From assembly GCA_947477745.1 (NCBI GenBank), contig CANJUF010000025.1, positions 1-45,359 of the forward strand: a stretch of 45,359 nt of DNA, read 5' to 3'. Of the stretch, positions 30,372 through 39,362 are shown piece after piece. This stretch comes from Sphingomonadaceae bacterium (GTDB lineage Bacteria; Pseudomonadota; Alphaproteobacteria; Sphingomonadales; Sphingomonadaceae). Each line of letters opens with the position of its first letter. The first letter of the stretch is position 1. Both the position numbers and the translations under genes were made by a program. The notes beneath the pieces are model-generated. The model saw only the letters and a program-made list of their open reading frames with translations. It was not told the DNA's origin and made no database searches.

Positions 30372-31739
30372 CTAGCGCAGCCGGCCCTTCAGTTTCGCTT
30401 TCTTGATAAGGTCGCCATACTGGTGCGCCAGCAGGTGCGACTGAATCTGGGTAATCGTATCGACGGTGACATTGACCACAATCAGCAGGCTGGTGCCGCC
30501 CATGAACATCAGGTGCATGCCGGTCTGCGCGAGGAAATATTCGGGCACCACGCAGACGATGGTCAGGTAGGCCGCGCCGATCACGGTAATACGGGTCAGC
30601 ACATAGTCGAGGTAGGTCGCGGTGTTCTTGCCGGGCCGGATGCCGGGAATGAAGCCGCCGTTCTTCTTGAGATTCTCCGAGGTTTCCTCGGGATTGAACA
30701 CGATCGCGGTGTAGAAGAAGCAGAAGAAGATGATGCCCGCGGCGTAGAGCGCCATGTAGAGCGGCTTGCCGTGCGCGAGATACTGGTTGAGCGTGACAAT
30801 GACGCCGCCCACAGCGCTCTCGGTCGACATCGACTTGCCAGCAAACTGGGTGATGGTCAGCGGCAGCAGCAGCAGCGAGCTGGCGAAGATCGGCGGGATG
30901 ACGCCGGCGGTGTTAATCTTGAGGGGCAGGTGGCTGCGATCGGCCTGCATCATGCCGCGCTGGGTGGCGCGCTTTGGATACTGGATCAGCAGCCGCCGCT
31001 GCGCGCGCTCCATGAAGCAGATGAACAGGATCATCGCCACGATCAGCACCACCAGCGCGACGATCACGAACGAGTTGACCGAGCCAGTGCGGCCGCCCTC
31101 GAACAGGTTGGCGATGAAGGTCGGCATCTGGGCGACGATGCCCGCCATGATGATCAGCGAAACGCCGTTGCCAATCCCGCGCGAGGTTATCTGCTCACCC
31201 AGCCACAGCAGGAACATCGTCCCGCCGACCAGGCTGATGACCGCGCCGACGCGGAACATGTAACCGGGAGCAACCACCGCCTGCAGCCCGCTTTGCGCGG
31301 AATAGGCCTCGAGCCCGGTGGCGATGAACCAGCCCTGCACCGCGCACAGCAGCACGGTGCCGTAGCGGGTATACTGGTTGAGCTTCTTGCGCCCCGCCTC
31401 GCCCTCTTTCTTGAGCGCCATCAGCGACGGATGGAGCGAAGCCGCAAGCTGCACCACGATCGAGGCGGTGATATAGGGCATCACGCCGAGCGCGATCAGG
31501 CTCATACGCTCGAGGCTGCCGCCCGAGAACGTGTTGAACAGGTCAAGGATGCCGCCGCGGGTCTGGTCGTAGAGATCCTCGAGGATCAGCGGATTGATGC
31601 CCGGCAGCGGCACGAAGCTGAGGAACCGGAACACGATCAGCGCGCCGACTGTGAACCAGATGCGGTTCTTCAGCTCGGTCGCCTTGGAGAAATTCGCAAA
31701 GCTCAGCGAGCTGGCGATGTTGTCGGCGCGTGAAGCCAT
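30372..31739 (-). CDS. secY: preprotein translocase subunit SecY
   Basis: The channel-forming subunit of the Sec translocon in the inner membrane. The 455-residue product has ten predicted membrane segments. Typical blocks are FRFLSFVPLPGINP, MSLIALGVMPYITASIVVQL, LGEQITSRGIGNGVSLIIMA, AQRRLLIQYPKRA and FFCFFYTAIVFNPEETSENL, and it ends with a basic tail KKAKLKGRLR. It follows rplO by 164 bases, wider than usual, with a palindrome pair in the gap. Confidence 0.99.
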   Translation of the reverse strand: MASRADNIASSLSFANFSKATELKNRIWFTVGALIVFRFLSFVPLPGINPLILEDLYDQTRGGILDLFNTFSGGSLERMSLIALGVMPYITASIVVQLAASLHPSLMALKKEGEAGRKKLNQYTRYGTVLLCAVQGWFIATGLEAYSAQSGLQAVVAPGYMFRVGAVISLVGGTMFLLWLGEQITSRGIGNGVSLIIMAGIVAQMPTFIANLFEGGRTGSVNSFVIVALVVLIVAMILFICFMERAQRRLLIQYPKRATQRGMMQADRSHLPLKINTAGVIPPIFASSLLLLPLTITQFAGKSMSTESAVGGVIVTLNQYLAHGKPLYMALYAAGIIFFCFFYTAIVFNPEETSENLKKNGGFIPGIRPGKNTATYLDYVLTRITVIGAAYLTIVCVVPEYFLAQTGMHLMFMGGTSLLIVVNVTVDTITQIQSHLLAHQYGDLIKKAKLKGRLR

Positions 31740-31816
31740 CGGATCGAATGGACCTTATCCAGGATTGCCCGTCCGCCCATATAGGGAGTGATCGCGCTTG
31801 TCGAACCCCTCCCCGT

Positions 31817-31894
31817 GAGTCCCTGCAAAGACAGGGACCTGCAGCCGGGCCATCGAACTTTCTGCGACGAGGCCCCCGCAAACGCAGGGGCGCC
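31817..31894. repeat. inverted palindrome pair between secY and rplO
   Basis: Left unit: GTCCCTG (31819-31825), CAAAGA, CAGGGAC (31832-31838), flanked by GA and CT like the unit at 15570. Right unit: GCCCCCGC (31872-31879), AAAC, GCAGGGGC (31884-31891), with one mismatch. Both CCT ends face inward, as in uvrA. Confidence 0.75.
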
Positions 31895-31903
31895 CGAAAC
31901 CGC

Positions 31904-32434
31904 TTACTTGGCGGCTGCCTTGGCCGCCTTGTTGACGTCGCGGCGTGCGGTCTTCTTCTCGTGCTCGCTCGCCTGTGCGGCAGGAAGCTCGACCGAACCG
32001 CCAGCCTTCTCGACCGCGGCGACCGCGCCCTTCGACGCGCCTTCGACCTTGAAGGTGGCCTTGGCGGTGAGCTCGCCCTTGCCGAGCAGGCGCACGCCGT
32101 GCTTGCCGCCGCGCGCGAGGCCAGCGGCCTTGAGCGCCGCATGGTCAATCACTGCATTGGCATCGAGCTTGCCCGCATCGATGAATTTCTGGACGAGGCC
32201 AAGGTTAACCTCGGCATAGTCCTTGGCGAAGGGATTGTTGAAGCCGCGCTTCGGGATCCGCATGTGCAGCGGCATCTGGCCGCCTTCGAAGCCGCCAATG
32301 GAAACGCCCGAACGCGCCTTGGCGCCCTTCTGGCCGCGACCGGCAGTCTTGCCCTTGCCCGAGCCGATACCACGGCCCACGCGCATACGGCCCTTGCGGG
32401 CACCCGGATTGTCTCGAAGATCGGTAAGTTTCAT
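31904..32434 (-). CDS. rplO: 50S ribosomal protein L15
   Basis: The 176-residue product begins [20 protein letters not shown] and has [40 protein letters not shown] and a C-terminal extension rich in Lys, Ala and Glu ([18 protein letters not shown]) that E. coli L15 (144 residues) lacks. It is a 23S rRNA-binding assembly protein. It normally follows rpmD directly; here 3 kb of opposite-strand genes separates them, so it must start a transcription unit with secY and adk. Confidence 0.98.
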   Translation of the reverse strand: MKLTDLRDNPGARKGRMRVGRGIGSGKGKTAGRGQKGAKARSGVSIGGFEGGQMPLHMRIPKRGFNNPFAKDYAEVNLGLVQKFIDAGKLDANAVIDHAALKAAGLARGGKHGVRLLGKGELTAKATFKVEGASKGAVAAVEKAGGSVELPAAQASEHEKKTARRDVNKAAKAAAK

Positions 32435-32481
32435 GGGATAGCACTCGCTTTCGCTTTGTTCGCGCTTGATGGGAAGGCGGC

Positions 32482-32510
32482 CCGTTAGCCGATGTGGGCC
32501 GTGCTGTCAC
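32482..32510 (-). promoter_or_regulatory. possible promoter upstream of rplO
   Basis: On the minus strand GTGACA (+ 32505-32510) is followed after 17 bases by TAACGG (+ 32482-32487), 47 bases before the rplO start. The match to consensus is modest. A promoter is required somewhere here because the gene upstream is on the other strand. Confidence 0.3.
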
Positions 32511-32583
32511 CCCCAAACCGTGCGCCGGGCAAACACCTCGGCAATTGCAAACGCACCGGGTTTGACGCAGGCCCCGATCCACG

Positions 32584-32754
32584 GTGATCGGCATTGTCTC
32601 CAAGATCGGCGAGTTCTTCGCCAGCCTGATGTGGGCGCTGCTTGGCACTGCCGTCAAAGCGGCGGCGATCGGTTCGCTGTCGCTTGCCCTGCTGCTTGCA
32701 GTCCTGTTCGCGGTGCAATCGCTGATTTCGCAGCGCGACGACAAGGACCCGTAA
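32584..32754 (+). CDS. small predicted membrane protein, 56 residues
   Basis: A GTG-started frame reads MIGIVSKIGEFFASLMWALL, then GTAVKAAAIGSLSLALLLAV and LFAVQSLISQRDDKDP. Two hydrophobic segments or one long amphipathic plus one TM segment are likely, with a charged cytoplasmic end. A TGA just upstream in frame leaves GTG at 32584 as the only plausible start; the ribosome-binding site is weak. It lies 72 bases before the reductase gene on the same strand and may be its operon leader. Confidence 0.45.
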   Translation: MIGIVSKIGEFFASLMWALLGTAVKAAAIGSLSLALLLAVLFAVQSLISQRDDKDP

Positions 32755-32826
32755 CATTCGCGCCCCCACTTGCCCCCGCCCCCCTTCCCGTCCAGACACC
32801 TTGGCGCAGTCAGGGAGAGTAAGCGC

Positions 32827-33912
32827 GTGGCGCAGGGCCATATCGTAGTCACCGGAGCCAGCGGCCTCGTCGGGCGCGCCGCGATGGAGCATTTCGCCCG
32901 CGCCGGATACAAGGTGACCGCGGTCTCGCGCCGCGCGCCCTTCGATAGCTATGGCGCAAGGCATGTTTCAGTCGATCTGGCCGACGAGGCTGTCTGCCGC
33001 GCGGCCTTCGCGAGCCTGGGCGACGTGACTCAGATCGTCTTCGCCGCACTGCACGAGATGCCCGACCTTGTCGCCGGATGGACAAGCCAGGCCCACATCG
33101 AGCGCAATGCGGCGATGCTGCGCAATACGATCGAGGCGATTGCGCCAAGCGCGCCGGGGCTACGCAACGTTACAGTGCTGCAAGGCCCGAAAGCCTACGG
33201 CGCGCACGTCAAGCCGCTGAAGATAGCCGCCCGCGAGGACCGCGACGAGGATCGCTCGATCCCCCACTTCTACTGGGCGCAGGAGGACTACATCAGGGAC
33301 CGCGCGCACGGGCAGGACTGGGGCTGGACGATCCTGCGACCCTGCTTCGTGATGGGCATGGCAGTGGGCGGCGCGATGAACCTGATCGGCGCGATCGGTT
33401 TCTACGCGGCGCTGCTAAGGCAGCGGGGCAAGCCGCTGCACTTTCCGGGATCGCGCGGCGCTATCTCGCAGCCGACCGACACCGACCTGATGGCGCGGGC
33501 GATTGCATGGGCGGGCGAGGCAGAGGCCGCTCGCGACCAGGTGTTCAACATTGCCAACGGCGACCTGTTTGCACTCGCCGATATGTGGCCGGCGATAGCG
33601 GATGCGCTCGGCATGGATATTGGCGAGGACCGGCCCTTCCCGTTCGAGGAGCAAGTGCCGCGATGCTCTGGCGAATGGGATCTTGTGCGCAGGCGGCACG
33701 ATCTGATTTCGCCCGGCGCCGCCAGTTTTCTCGGCCAGTCGGCGCAGTTTGCCGACTGGATTTTCGCGCGCGCCTCGGGCGGGCTGCGCGGTTCGATCTC
33801 GACAGTAAAGCTCCAGAATGCCGGGTTCACCGAAGCCATGTATTCGGAAGACATGTTCCGCAAATGGATCGCGCGCTATCAGCAGGCCAAGCTGATTCCG
33901 CCGCGCGGATAG
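32827..33912 (+). CDS. NAD(P)-dependent SDR oxidoreductase, PRISE-like (progesterone 5-beta-reductase/iridoid synthase type)
   Basis: The 361-residue extended SDR has the nucleotide motif GASGLVGRAA (residues about 10-19) and a long variable middle. The blocks characteristic of PRISE-like reductases follow: VLQGPKAYGAHVKPLKIAAR, RSIPHFYWAQEDYIRDRA, DWGWTILRPCFVMGMAVGGA and GSRGAISQPTDTDLMARAI. The K-x-Y-G motif replaces the classical Y-x-x-x-K arrangement. Such enzymes reduce enone-type steroids or terpenoids; the bacterial substrate is unknown. I chose GTG at 32827 (MAQGHIVVTGASGLVG), preceded by GGGAGAG; the frame to 32770 has no such site. Twenty bases separate it from the SnoaL-kinase gene, so they form an operon. 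Confidence 0.88.
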   Translation: MAQGHIVVTGASGLVGRAAMEHFARAGYKVTAVSRRAPFDSYGARHVSVDLADEAVCRAAFASLGDVTQIVFAALHEMPDLVAGWTSQAHIERNAAMLRNTIEAIAPSAPGLRNVTVLQGPKAYGAHVKPLKIAAREDRDEDRSIPHFYWAQEDYIRDRAHGQDWGWTILRPCFVMGMAVGGAMNLIGAIGFYAALLRQRGKPLHFPGSRGAISQPTDTDLMARAIAWAGEAEAARDQVFNIANGDLFALADMWPAIADALGMDIGEDRPFPFEEQVPRCSGEWDLVRRRHDLISPGAASFLGQSAQFADWIFARASGGLRGSISTVKLQNAGFTEAMYSEDMFRKWIARYQQAKLIPPRG

Positions 33913-33932
33913 ACAACAGGGAGATCAAGGAC

Positions 33933-35375
33933 ATGGGCACTCGCACGCCGCGCGAGCTGATCGAAATCTATTGGGACGAGGTCTACAACAACTGCCGGAC
34001 CGACCTGATCCGCGAGGTCTGCGCCGATCCGATCATCCGCCATGACGCGGGATCGATCACGCCGCTCAGCCATGACGAGCAGATCGAGCGGGTCGAGCGC
34101 TCGCTACGCATCAAGCCCTATTTCACGCACCGCGTGCTCCATGCCGACGACCGTTTCGTCACGTCTGTGTGGAACATGGATTCGATGGACGGCAAGGGCG
34201 TGAAGCTGTGCGGCATCGAGGTGTTCGAGGCCGAGAACGGCCACTTCACGCGTTGCTGGAACTCGACTTATATGAAGGGCTTCTGGGGCGAGGACGGCGA
34301 TCTCTTCGATCCCGCGAAGCTGACCGCACCGCCGCTGCTCGAGACGACGGGTGAGATTACCGCGCAATGGCTGGAGCGCGCTTTCGCGGCAGGCGGCGCG
34401 GTCGTCCCGCAACGCATCGCCATCGAGCCGGTCGTCGCGCCGATCGGCCACGGCACCAGCGGCACCACCGCGCAGGTCCATATGGGCTACAATGTCGGCA
34501 CGGTCACCGCGCCCACCGACGTCATCGCCAAATTCGGCCGCACCAAGGGAGTCAGCCCCGGCCGCAGCCCGGCCGAACGCGAGCGGCTGACTTACGAATT
34601 GCTCGGCAATGATGCGCCGTTCCGCAAGCCGCGCCTGTGGTTCGGCGCGAGCGACGAGACCGGACTCACCAATTTGGTGCTCGAAGATCTCTCATCGAAG
34701 ACACGCCCCGGCGACCAGATCGCCGGGTGTTCGATCGGCGACGCCCGCGCGGTGGTGCGCGAACTGGCCGCGTTCCATGCGGCATGGTGGGGAGACGAAC
34801 AGACGCTCGCGCTCGACTGGCTAATCGATCACCGCGAGATGCTGCCGCTGTTCGAGGCAGGCGCGCAAAAGCTCGGGCCGTGGCTGGCAGACCGTATCGC
34901 TGCCGACGATCTCGCGCTGGTCGAGGCATTCCGCCTGCGCGCGAGCGACTGGCTGGCGGTCACGCCAAAACGCCGCACGCTGATTCATTCCGATCCGCGC
35001 GTGGACAACGTGCTGTTCGAGGATGGACCGGACGGCACCGCCGCATGGATCATCGACTGGCAGCTTCCCGCAGCGGGCGATCCGCAGCACGATGTGGCCT
35101 ATTTCCTCTCGGGCAGCGTCAGCCCATCCGATCGGCGTGCTTGCGAGCGCGAGCTGGTGGCGGAATATGCCGCGCTGATCCGCCAAACCGTTCCCGGCTA
35201 TTCGGACGAGGAGGCGCTGGAAAGCTATCGCGGCAATGTGGTCGCCGGCCTTTGGCTGACCGCAATCGCCACTGCTGCGATCGAGCAGAGCGCGCACAAC
35301 GCCAATCTCATCTGCGCTCTGGTCGAGCGCAACTGCGCCGCGATTCGCGACTGGGATGCGCTGGCGGCGCTTTGA
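33933..35375 (+). CDS. fusion of SnoaL/NTF2-like domain and aminoglycoside-phosphotransferase-like kinase
   Basis: The 480-residue product has two parts. Residues 1 to about 125 resemble a SnoaL/NTF2-like cup: MGTRTPRELIEIYWDEVYNN, IIRHDAGSITPLSHDEQIER, RFVTSVWNMDS and GIEVFEAENGHFTRCWNSTY. Residues from about 135 on are a protein-kinase-like phosphotransferase of the ecdysteroid-kinase/APH kind. This part has a Gly-rich GHGTSGTTAQVHMGYNVG and a Lys in DVIAKFGRTKG. Its catalytic HSDPRVDNVLFE and metal-binding IIDWQLPAAGDPQHDVAYFL follow. ATG 33933 follows GGGAGATC. It would phosphorylate a small hydroxylated molecule. With the adjacent enone reductase this suggests terpenoid or steroid-like metabolism; that is inference. 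Confidence 0.85.
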   Translation: MGTRTPRELIEIYWDEVYNNCRTDLIREVCADPIIRHDAGSITPLSHDEQIERVERSLRIKPYFTHRVLHADDRFVTSVWNMDSMDGKGVKLCGIEVFEAENGHFTRCWNSTYMKGFWGEDGDLFDPAKLTAPPLLETTGEITAQWLERAFAAGGAVVPQRIAIEPVVAPIGHGTSGTTAQVHMGYNVGTVTAPTDVIAKFGRTKGVSPGRSPAERERLTYELLGNDAPFRKPRLWFGASDETGLTNLVLEDLSSKTRPGDQIAGCSIGDARAVVRELAAFHAAWWGDEQTLALDWLIDHREMLPLFEAGAQKLGPWLADRIAADDLALVEAFRLRASDWLAVTPKRRTLIHSDPRVDNVLFEDGPDGTAAWIIDWQLPAAGDPQHDVAYFLSGSVSPSDRRACERELVAEYAALIRQTVPGYSDEEALESYRGNVVAGLWLTAIATAAIEQSAHNANLICALVERNCAAIRDWDALAAL

Positions 35376-35381
35376 CATACG

Positions 35382-35409
35382 AAAAAGCCCCGGCACTCGG
35401 GCCGGGGCT
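35382..35409 (-). terminator. rho-independent terminator after rpmD
   Basis: On the minus strand AGCCCCGG (+ 35402-35409), an eight-base loop, CCGGGGCT (+ 35386-35393), then TTTTC. It lies 35 bases after the rpmD stop and between two convergent genes. On the plus strand it is not followed by T's, so it mainly ends the rpsJ-to-rpmD operon. Confidence 0.85.
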
Positions 35410-35443
35410 CATCGCGGCGATTGCTCGCAATTTTGTGAACCGA

Positions 35444-35623
35444 TCAGTCGTTCACGACCTCGACCATGTGCGGCAGCTTGGCGATGGCGCCGCGCACTTC
35501 GGGGGTATCCTGCAGCTCGACGACGCGGTGCATCTTGCCCAGGCCGAGCCCGATCAGCATCTGCTTCTGCTTGGAAGGACGACGGATCGGCGAACCGATC
35601 TGCTTCAGCTTGATGGTAGCCAT
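35444..35623 (-). CDS. rpmD: 50S ribosomal protein L30
   Basis: The 59-residue product ([20 protein letters not shown], then [20 protein letters not shown], ending HMVEVVND) is L30, a small 23S rRNA-binding protein. ATG at 35621-35623, five bases after the rpsE stop. It is the last gene before a terminator; rplO, its usual neighbour, is 3 kb away beyond opposite-strand genes. Confidence 0.97.
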   Translation of the reverse strand: MATIKLKQIGSPIRRPSKQKQMLIGLGLGKMHRVVELQDTPEVRGAIAKLPHMVEVVND

Positions 35624-35628
35624 GTTGA

Positions 35629-36408
35629 TTACTCCGTAACCGCTTCGGCGGCGGCCTCGGCCTCCACCACGCTCGCGCCGCCACGGCCGAGCAGATCGGC
35701 AACCTTCTTGCCGCGCCGCTGCGCCACCGACTTGGGCGAGGTCTGCGTCGTCAGCGCGTCGAAGGTGGCGCGGATCATGTTGTAGGGGTTCGAGGTGCCG
35801 ATCGACTTGGTCACCACGTCGGCAACGCCCAGACTCTCGAACACGGCGCGCATCGGACCGCCGGCGATGATACCGGTGCCCGCAGGCGCGGTGCGGACAT
35901 TGACCTTGCCCGCGCCGAAACGGCCCTTGCCGTCATGATGCAGGGTGCGGCCTTCCTTGAGCGGAACGCGGATCATCTTCTTCTTGGCGGCAGCGGTCGC
36001 CTTGGTGATCGCCTCGGGCACTTCGCGCGCCTTGCCGTGACCGAAGCCGACCCGGCCCTTGCCGTCGCCCACCACGACCAGCGCGGCAAAACCGAAGCGC
36101 TTGCCGCCTTTCACGGTCTTGGAAACGCGGTTGATGTGGACGAGCTTCTCGATCAGTTCCTCGCCGCCATCGTCGTCGCCACCGCGTCCACCGCGGCGAT
36201 CATCGCGGCCACGGCCCCGGCCGCCATCACGGCCGCCACGGTCACCGCCGCCGCCACCGCGACCACGTCCGCCGCGGCCACCGCCGCCGCCGCGCGCTTC
36301 GCGAGGCTGGCCCGCGTCACCGCCCTGGGGATGCTCGGCCGCGATCGGCGCGTCGGCAAGCTGCTCGGCGCTCTGCGTCTCGGGAGTGTTGTTTTCGTCA
36401 GCCATCAT
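35629..36408 (-). CDS. rpsE: 30S ribosomal protein S5 with long RGG-rich N-terminal extension
   Basis: The S5 core ([20 protein letters not shown] onwards, with [34 protein letters not shown] and [18 protein letters not shown]) begins near residue 83 of 259. Before it lies an acidic start ([20 protein letters not shown]) and a stretch from 39 to about 77 made almost only of Gly, Arg and Asp, with RGG/RGR repeats. E. coli S5 has 167 residues. S5 forms the mRNA entry tunnel, so the extension would lie near incoming mRNA. The start is one of two adjacent ATGs (36408 or 36405) overlapping the rplR stop. Confidence 0.97.
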   Translation of the reverse strand: MMADENNTPETQSAEQLADAPIAAEHPQGGDAGQPREARGGGGGRGGRGRGGGGGDRGGRDGGRGRGRDDRRGGRGGDDDGGEELIEKLVHINRVSKTVKGGKRFGFAALVVVGDGKGRVGFGHGKAREVPEAITKATAAAKKKMIRVPLKEGRTLHHDGKGRFGAGKVNVRTAPAGTGIIAGGPMRAVFESLGVADVVTKSIGTSNPYNMIRATFDALTTQTSPKSVAQRRGKKVADLLGRGGASVVEAEAAAEAVTE

Positions 36409-36746
36409 CAGAACTCCAGCCCGCCTTCGCGCGCGGCATCGGCCAGCGCCTTGACGCGGCCATGATAGAGGAAGCCGCCACGGTCGAACACGACCGAGGT
36501 GATGCCAGCCTGCTTGGCGGCAGCGGCGAGATCGGCGCCGACCTTGGCGGCGGCATCGACATCGGCGCCCTTCGCGCCAAGCGAGTTGGCGGCGGCAAGA
36601 GTCTTGCCGAGGCCATCATCGATGATCTGCGCGTAGATGTGCTTGCCGGTGCGGTGCACGGAAAGGCGCGGACGCCCGCCCGCACGCGATTTGAGCGACG
36701 TGCGCACCCGGCGGCGGCGGCGATCGAAAAGAGTGAGCTTTGCCAT
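36408..36746 (-). CDS. rplR: 50S ribosomal protein L18
   Basis: The 112-residue product begins [20 protein letters not shown] and contains [20 protein letters not shown] and [20 protein letters not shown], typical of L18, which binds 5S rRNA. Its ATG overlaps the rplF stop (TAATG) and its stop overlaps the rpsE start, indicating translational coupling. Confidence 0.97.
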   Translation of the reverse strand: MAKLTLFDRRRRRVRTSLKSRAGGRPRLSVHRTGKHIYAQIIDDGLGKTLAAANSLGAKGADVDAAAKVGADLAAAAKQAGITSVVFDRGGFLYHGRVKALADAAREGGLEF

Positions 36747-37279
36747 TACTTCTTCTTCCCTTCCTTGCGGAAGATGTACTCGCCGCGATACTTGATGCCC
36801 TTGCCCTTGTAGGGTTCCGGCTTGCGCCAGCGGCGGATCTCGGCGGCAACCTGGCCGACCTTCTGCTTGTCGATGCCCGAAATCTCGATGGTCGTGTTGT
36901 CCGGGGTCTTCACTTCGATGCCGTCGGGCACGTCGATGTCGACATCGTGGCTGTAGCCGAGCTGAAGCTTGAGCTTCCTGCCCTGCGCCGAGGCACGATA
37001 GCCCACGCCGGTGATCTCGAGCACCTTGGTGAAGCCGTCGGTCACGCCCTCGACGAGGTTGGAGACCATCGTGCGCTGCATGCCCCAATGGCTGCGCGCC
37101 GGCTTGGTATCGTTCGCCGGAGTAACGGTAATCTGTCCGTCCTCAAGCTCATACCTGACCAGGTCGGACAGGCCCATCGACAGGGTGCCCTTGGGCCCCT
37201 TCACGCTGAGCTGGCCGTCCTTCATCTCGGCTGTCACGCCGCTGGGGATCGCGACCGGCTTTTTGCCAATGCGGCTCAT
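36746..37279 (-). CDS. rplF: 50S ribosomal protein L6
   Basis: The 177-residue product starts [20 protein letters not shown] and has GPKGTLSM, the second repeat [20 protein letters not shown], and the conserved [19 protein letters not shown] end. It binds 23S rRNA near the factor-binding site. ATG overlaps the rpsH stop (TGATG). Confidence 0.98.
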   Translation of the reverse strand: MSRIGKKPVAIPSGVTAEMKDGQLSVKGPKGTLSMGLSDLVRYELEDGQITVTPANDTKPARSHWGMQRTMVSNLVEGVTDGFTKVLEITGVGYRASAQGRKLKLQLGYSHDVDIDVPDGIEVKTPDNTTIEISGIDKQKVGQVAAEIRRWRKPEPYKGKGIKYRGEYIFRKEGKKK

Positions 37280-37674
37280 CAGAACACCTCCGCGAGCACT
37301 TCGCCGCCGACGTTTTCGGTGCGCGCTTCCGCATCGGAAAGCACGCCCTTGGGCGTCGAGACGATGGTAATGCCAAGGCCGTTGCGCACGATCGGCAGTT
37401 CTTTCGAACCCGAATAGACGCGGCGGCCGGGCTTGGACACACGCGCGACATGCTTGATCGCGGGTTCGCCCTCGAAATACTTCAGTTCGATCCGCAGCTG
37501 CTTGTGCTTGCCGGTCTCGTCCTCGGAAAAGCCACGGATGTAGCCCTCGCGCTGGAGCACCTCGAGCACACGCGCGCGCAGCGTCGAGGCCGGAGACAGG
37601 ACGGAGTCCTTCTTGGCCTGCTGGCCATTGCGGATACGGGTGAGCATGTCACCCAGGGGATCGGTCATCGCCAT
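37279..37674 (-). CDS. rpsH: 30S ribosomal protein S8
   Basis: The 131-residue product ([20 protein letters not shown]) ends [20 protein letters not shown] then [21 protein letters not shown], typical of S8, which binds 16S rRNA helix 21 and in E. coli represses spc translation. The first ATG (37674) has AGGGA about eight bases upstream; the second (37668) is the alternative. It starts 12 bases after rpsN. Confidence 0.98.
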   Translation of the reverse strand: MAMTDPLGDMLTRIRNGQQAKKDSVLSPASTLRARVLEVLQREGYIRGFSEDETGKHKQLRIELKYFEGEPAIKHVARVSKPGRRVYSGSKELPIVRNGLGITIVSTPKGVLSDAEARTENVGGEVLAEVF

Positions 37675-37686
37675 TCGACTATTCCC

Positions 37687-37992
37687 TTACCAGCTCGACT
37701 TGGTGACGCCGGGGATCATGCCCTTGTTGGCAAGATCGCGCAGCTCGATGCGGCACAGGCCGAACTTGCGGTAATACCCGCGCGGGCGGCCCGTGGTGGC
37801 GCAGCGGTTGCGCACCCTGGTCGGATTGCCGTTGCGCGGGATTTCCGCCAGCTTCAGCCGCGCCATCAGGCGCTCGCCGTCGTCCGCAGACTTGTCGTCA
37901 GCGACAGCCTTGAGCTTCGCGTAACGGTTTGCGTACTTCTTGACGAGCTTCTTGCGCCGCTCGTTCTTGTTGATGGAACTCAGTTTCGCCAT
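37687..37992 (-). CDS. rpsN: 30S ribosomal protein S14
   Basis: The 101-residue product ([20 protein letters not shown]) is the long, zinc-free form of S14: it has [20 protein letters not shown] but lacks the CxxC pairs of the short form. It sits in the 30S head. Gap to rplE is 81 bases and contains a palindrome. Confidence 0.98.
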   Translation of the reverse strand: MAKLSSINKNERRKKLVKKYANRYAKLKAVADDKSADDGERLMARLKLAEIPRNGNPTRVRNRCATTGRPRGYYRKFGLCRIELRDLANKGMIPGVTKSSW

Positions 37993-38022
37993 GGACTTAA
38001 GCTCTCTTCTTCTCTTTCTTCA

Positions 38023-38040
38023 CCCCGGCAAAGACCGGGG
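38023..38040. repeat. short palindrome between rpsN and rplE
   Basis: CCCCGG (38023-38028), loop CAAAGA, CCGGGG (38035-38040). It is preceded by CTTTCTTCA and has the appearance of the other intergenic palindromes here, with the same A-rich loop. Confidence 0.6.
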
Positions 38041-38073
38041 CCCATTTCTGCCGACCAGCGGCAAGGGGACGGA

Positions 38074-38655
38074 TTACGCGGCCTGCTGCTCTTCAACAGC
38101 CTCCAGCGGGAACGGGAAACCGAACAGGCGAAGCAGCTCGCGCGCTTCGTCGTCGGTCTGGGCGGTGGTGGTCACGATCACGTCGAGGCCGCGCACCTTT
38201 TCGATCCGGTCGTAGCTGATCTCGGGGAACACGATCTGTTCCTTCAGGCCCATCGCATAGTTGCCGCGCCCGTCGAAGCTCTTCGGGTTCAGCCCGCGAA
38301 AGTCGCGGATGCGGGGCATGGCCACCGTGATCAGCCGGTCGAGGAATTCGTACATGCGTTCGCGGCGCAGGGTGACCTTGCAACCGATCGGCATGCCTTC
38401 GCGCAGCTTGAACTGTGCGATCGACTTCTTCGCCTTGGTGATGATCGGCTTCTGGCCGGCGATCAGTTCCATTTCCTCGGCAGCGGTCTGGACCTTCTTC
38501 TTGTCCTGGCTCGCCTCGCCGACGCCCATGTTGAGCGTGATCTTCTCGATCTTGGGCACCTGGTTGCGGTTGGTATAACCGAACTTCTCGGTCATCGCCT
38601 TGACGATCTCGTCGTCGTAGCGCGTACGCATGCGCGGGATATATTTATCAACCAT
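38074..38655 (-). CDS. rplE: 50S ribosomal protein L5
   Basis: The 193-residue product ([20 protein letters not shown]) has [38 protein letters not shown] and [20 protein letters not shown], typical of L5, which binds 5S rRNA and P-site tRNA. I chose the ATG at 38655, inside the 3' end of rplX (eight-base overlap); the longer frame to 38838 translates rplX out of frame. Confidence 0.98.
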   Translation of the reverse strand: MVDKYIPRMRTRYDDEIVKAMTEKFGYTNRNQVPKIEKITLNMGVGEASQDKKKVQTAAEEMELIAGQKPIITKAKKSIAQFKLREGMPIGCKVTLRRERMYEFLDRLITVAMPRIRDFRGLNPKSFDGRGNYAMGLKEQIVFPEISYDRIEKVRGLDVIVTTTAQTDDEARELLRLFGFPFPLEAVEEQQAA

Positions 38656-38962
38656 CGATGGTCTCCCCGGACTTGACGGCCACGCGGACCTTCTTTCCGT
38701 CCCTGGTTTCGAAACGCACCCGGCTCGGCTTGCCGTCGACCGCGAGGCCGACCTTGGCGATCGCCATCGGCGCTTCGCGGCGCTCGATCCCGCCCTGCGG
38801 GTTCGTCTGGGTGGGCTTGCGGTGGCGGGTCGCGACATTCACGCCCTCGACCAGCACCTTGCCTTCCTTGGGCATGACCTGGAGGACAGTGCCGGTGCGG
38901 CCCTTGTCCTTGCCCGAGCGGACAACGACGCTGTCACCCTTCTTGATCTTGGCGGCGGACAT
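38648..38962 (-). CDS. rplX: 50S ribosomal protein L24
   Basis: The 104-residue product ([20 protein letters not shown]) has the KOW motif [20 protein letters not shown] and [20 protein letters not shown]. It starts 50S assembly. ATG overlaps the rplN stop (ATGA), and the stop lies within the start of rplE. Confidence 0.98.
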   Translation of the reverse strand: MSAAKIKKGDSVVVRSGKDKGRTGTVLQVMPKEGKVLVEGVNVATRHRKPTQTNPQGGIERREAPMAIAKVGLAVDGKPSRVRFETRDGKKVRVAVKSGETIDG

Positions 38963-39330
38963 CACAGCACCTCCGGAGCAAGCGAGATGATCTTCATGAA
39001 GCCGCGGCCGCGCAGCTCGCGCACCACCGGGCCGAAGATACGGGTGCCGATTGGCTCCTCGTTCTTGTTCACGAGCACCGCGGCGTTGCTGTCGAAGCGG
39101 ATAACGCTGCCGTCCGAGCGACGCACGTCCTTGCGGGTGCGCACGATCACGGCGCGGTGAACGTCGCCCTTCTTGACGCGGGCGCGCGGCTGCGCCTCCT
39201 TGACGGAGACGACGATCACGTCGCCCACCGAGGCGGTGCGGCGCTTCGAGCCGCCCAGCACCTTGATGCACTGGACGCGCTTTGCGCCACTGTTGTCCGC
39301 GACGTCGAGATTGGATTGCATCTGGATCAT
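38962..39330 (-). CDS. rplN: 50S ribosomal protein L14
   Basis: The 122-residue product ([20 protein letters not shown]) has [20 protein letters not shown] and [20 protein letters not shown], typical of L14, which contacts 16S rRNA in a bridge between subunits. It begins 127 bases after rpsQ, an unusually wide gap filled by an inverted repeat. Confidence 0.99.
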   Translation of the reverse strand: MIQMQSNLDVADNSGAKRVQCIKVLGGSKRRTASVGDVIVVSVKEAQPRARVKKGDVHRAVIVRTRKDVRRSDGSVIRFDSNAAVLVNKNEEPIGTRIFGPVVRELRGRGFMKIISLAPEVL

Positions 39331-39362
39331 CGATCCGCTTCCTTCTTATTCAATCTATGGTC

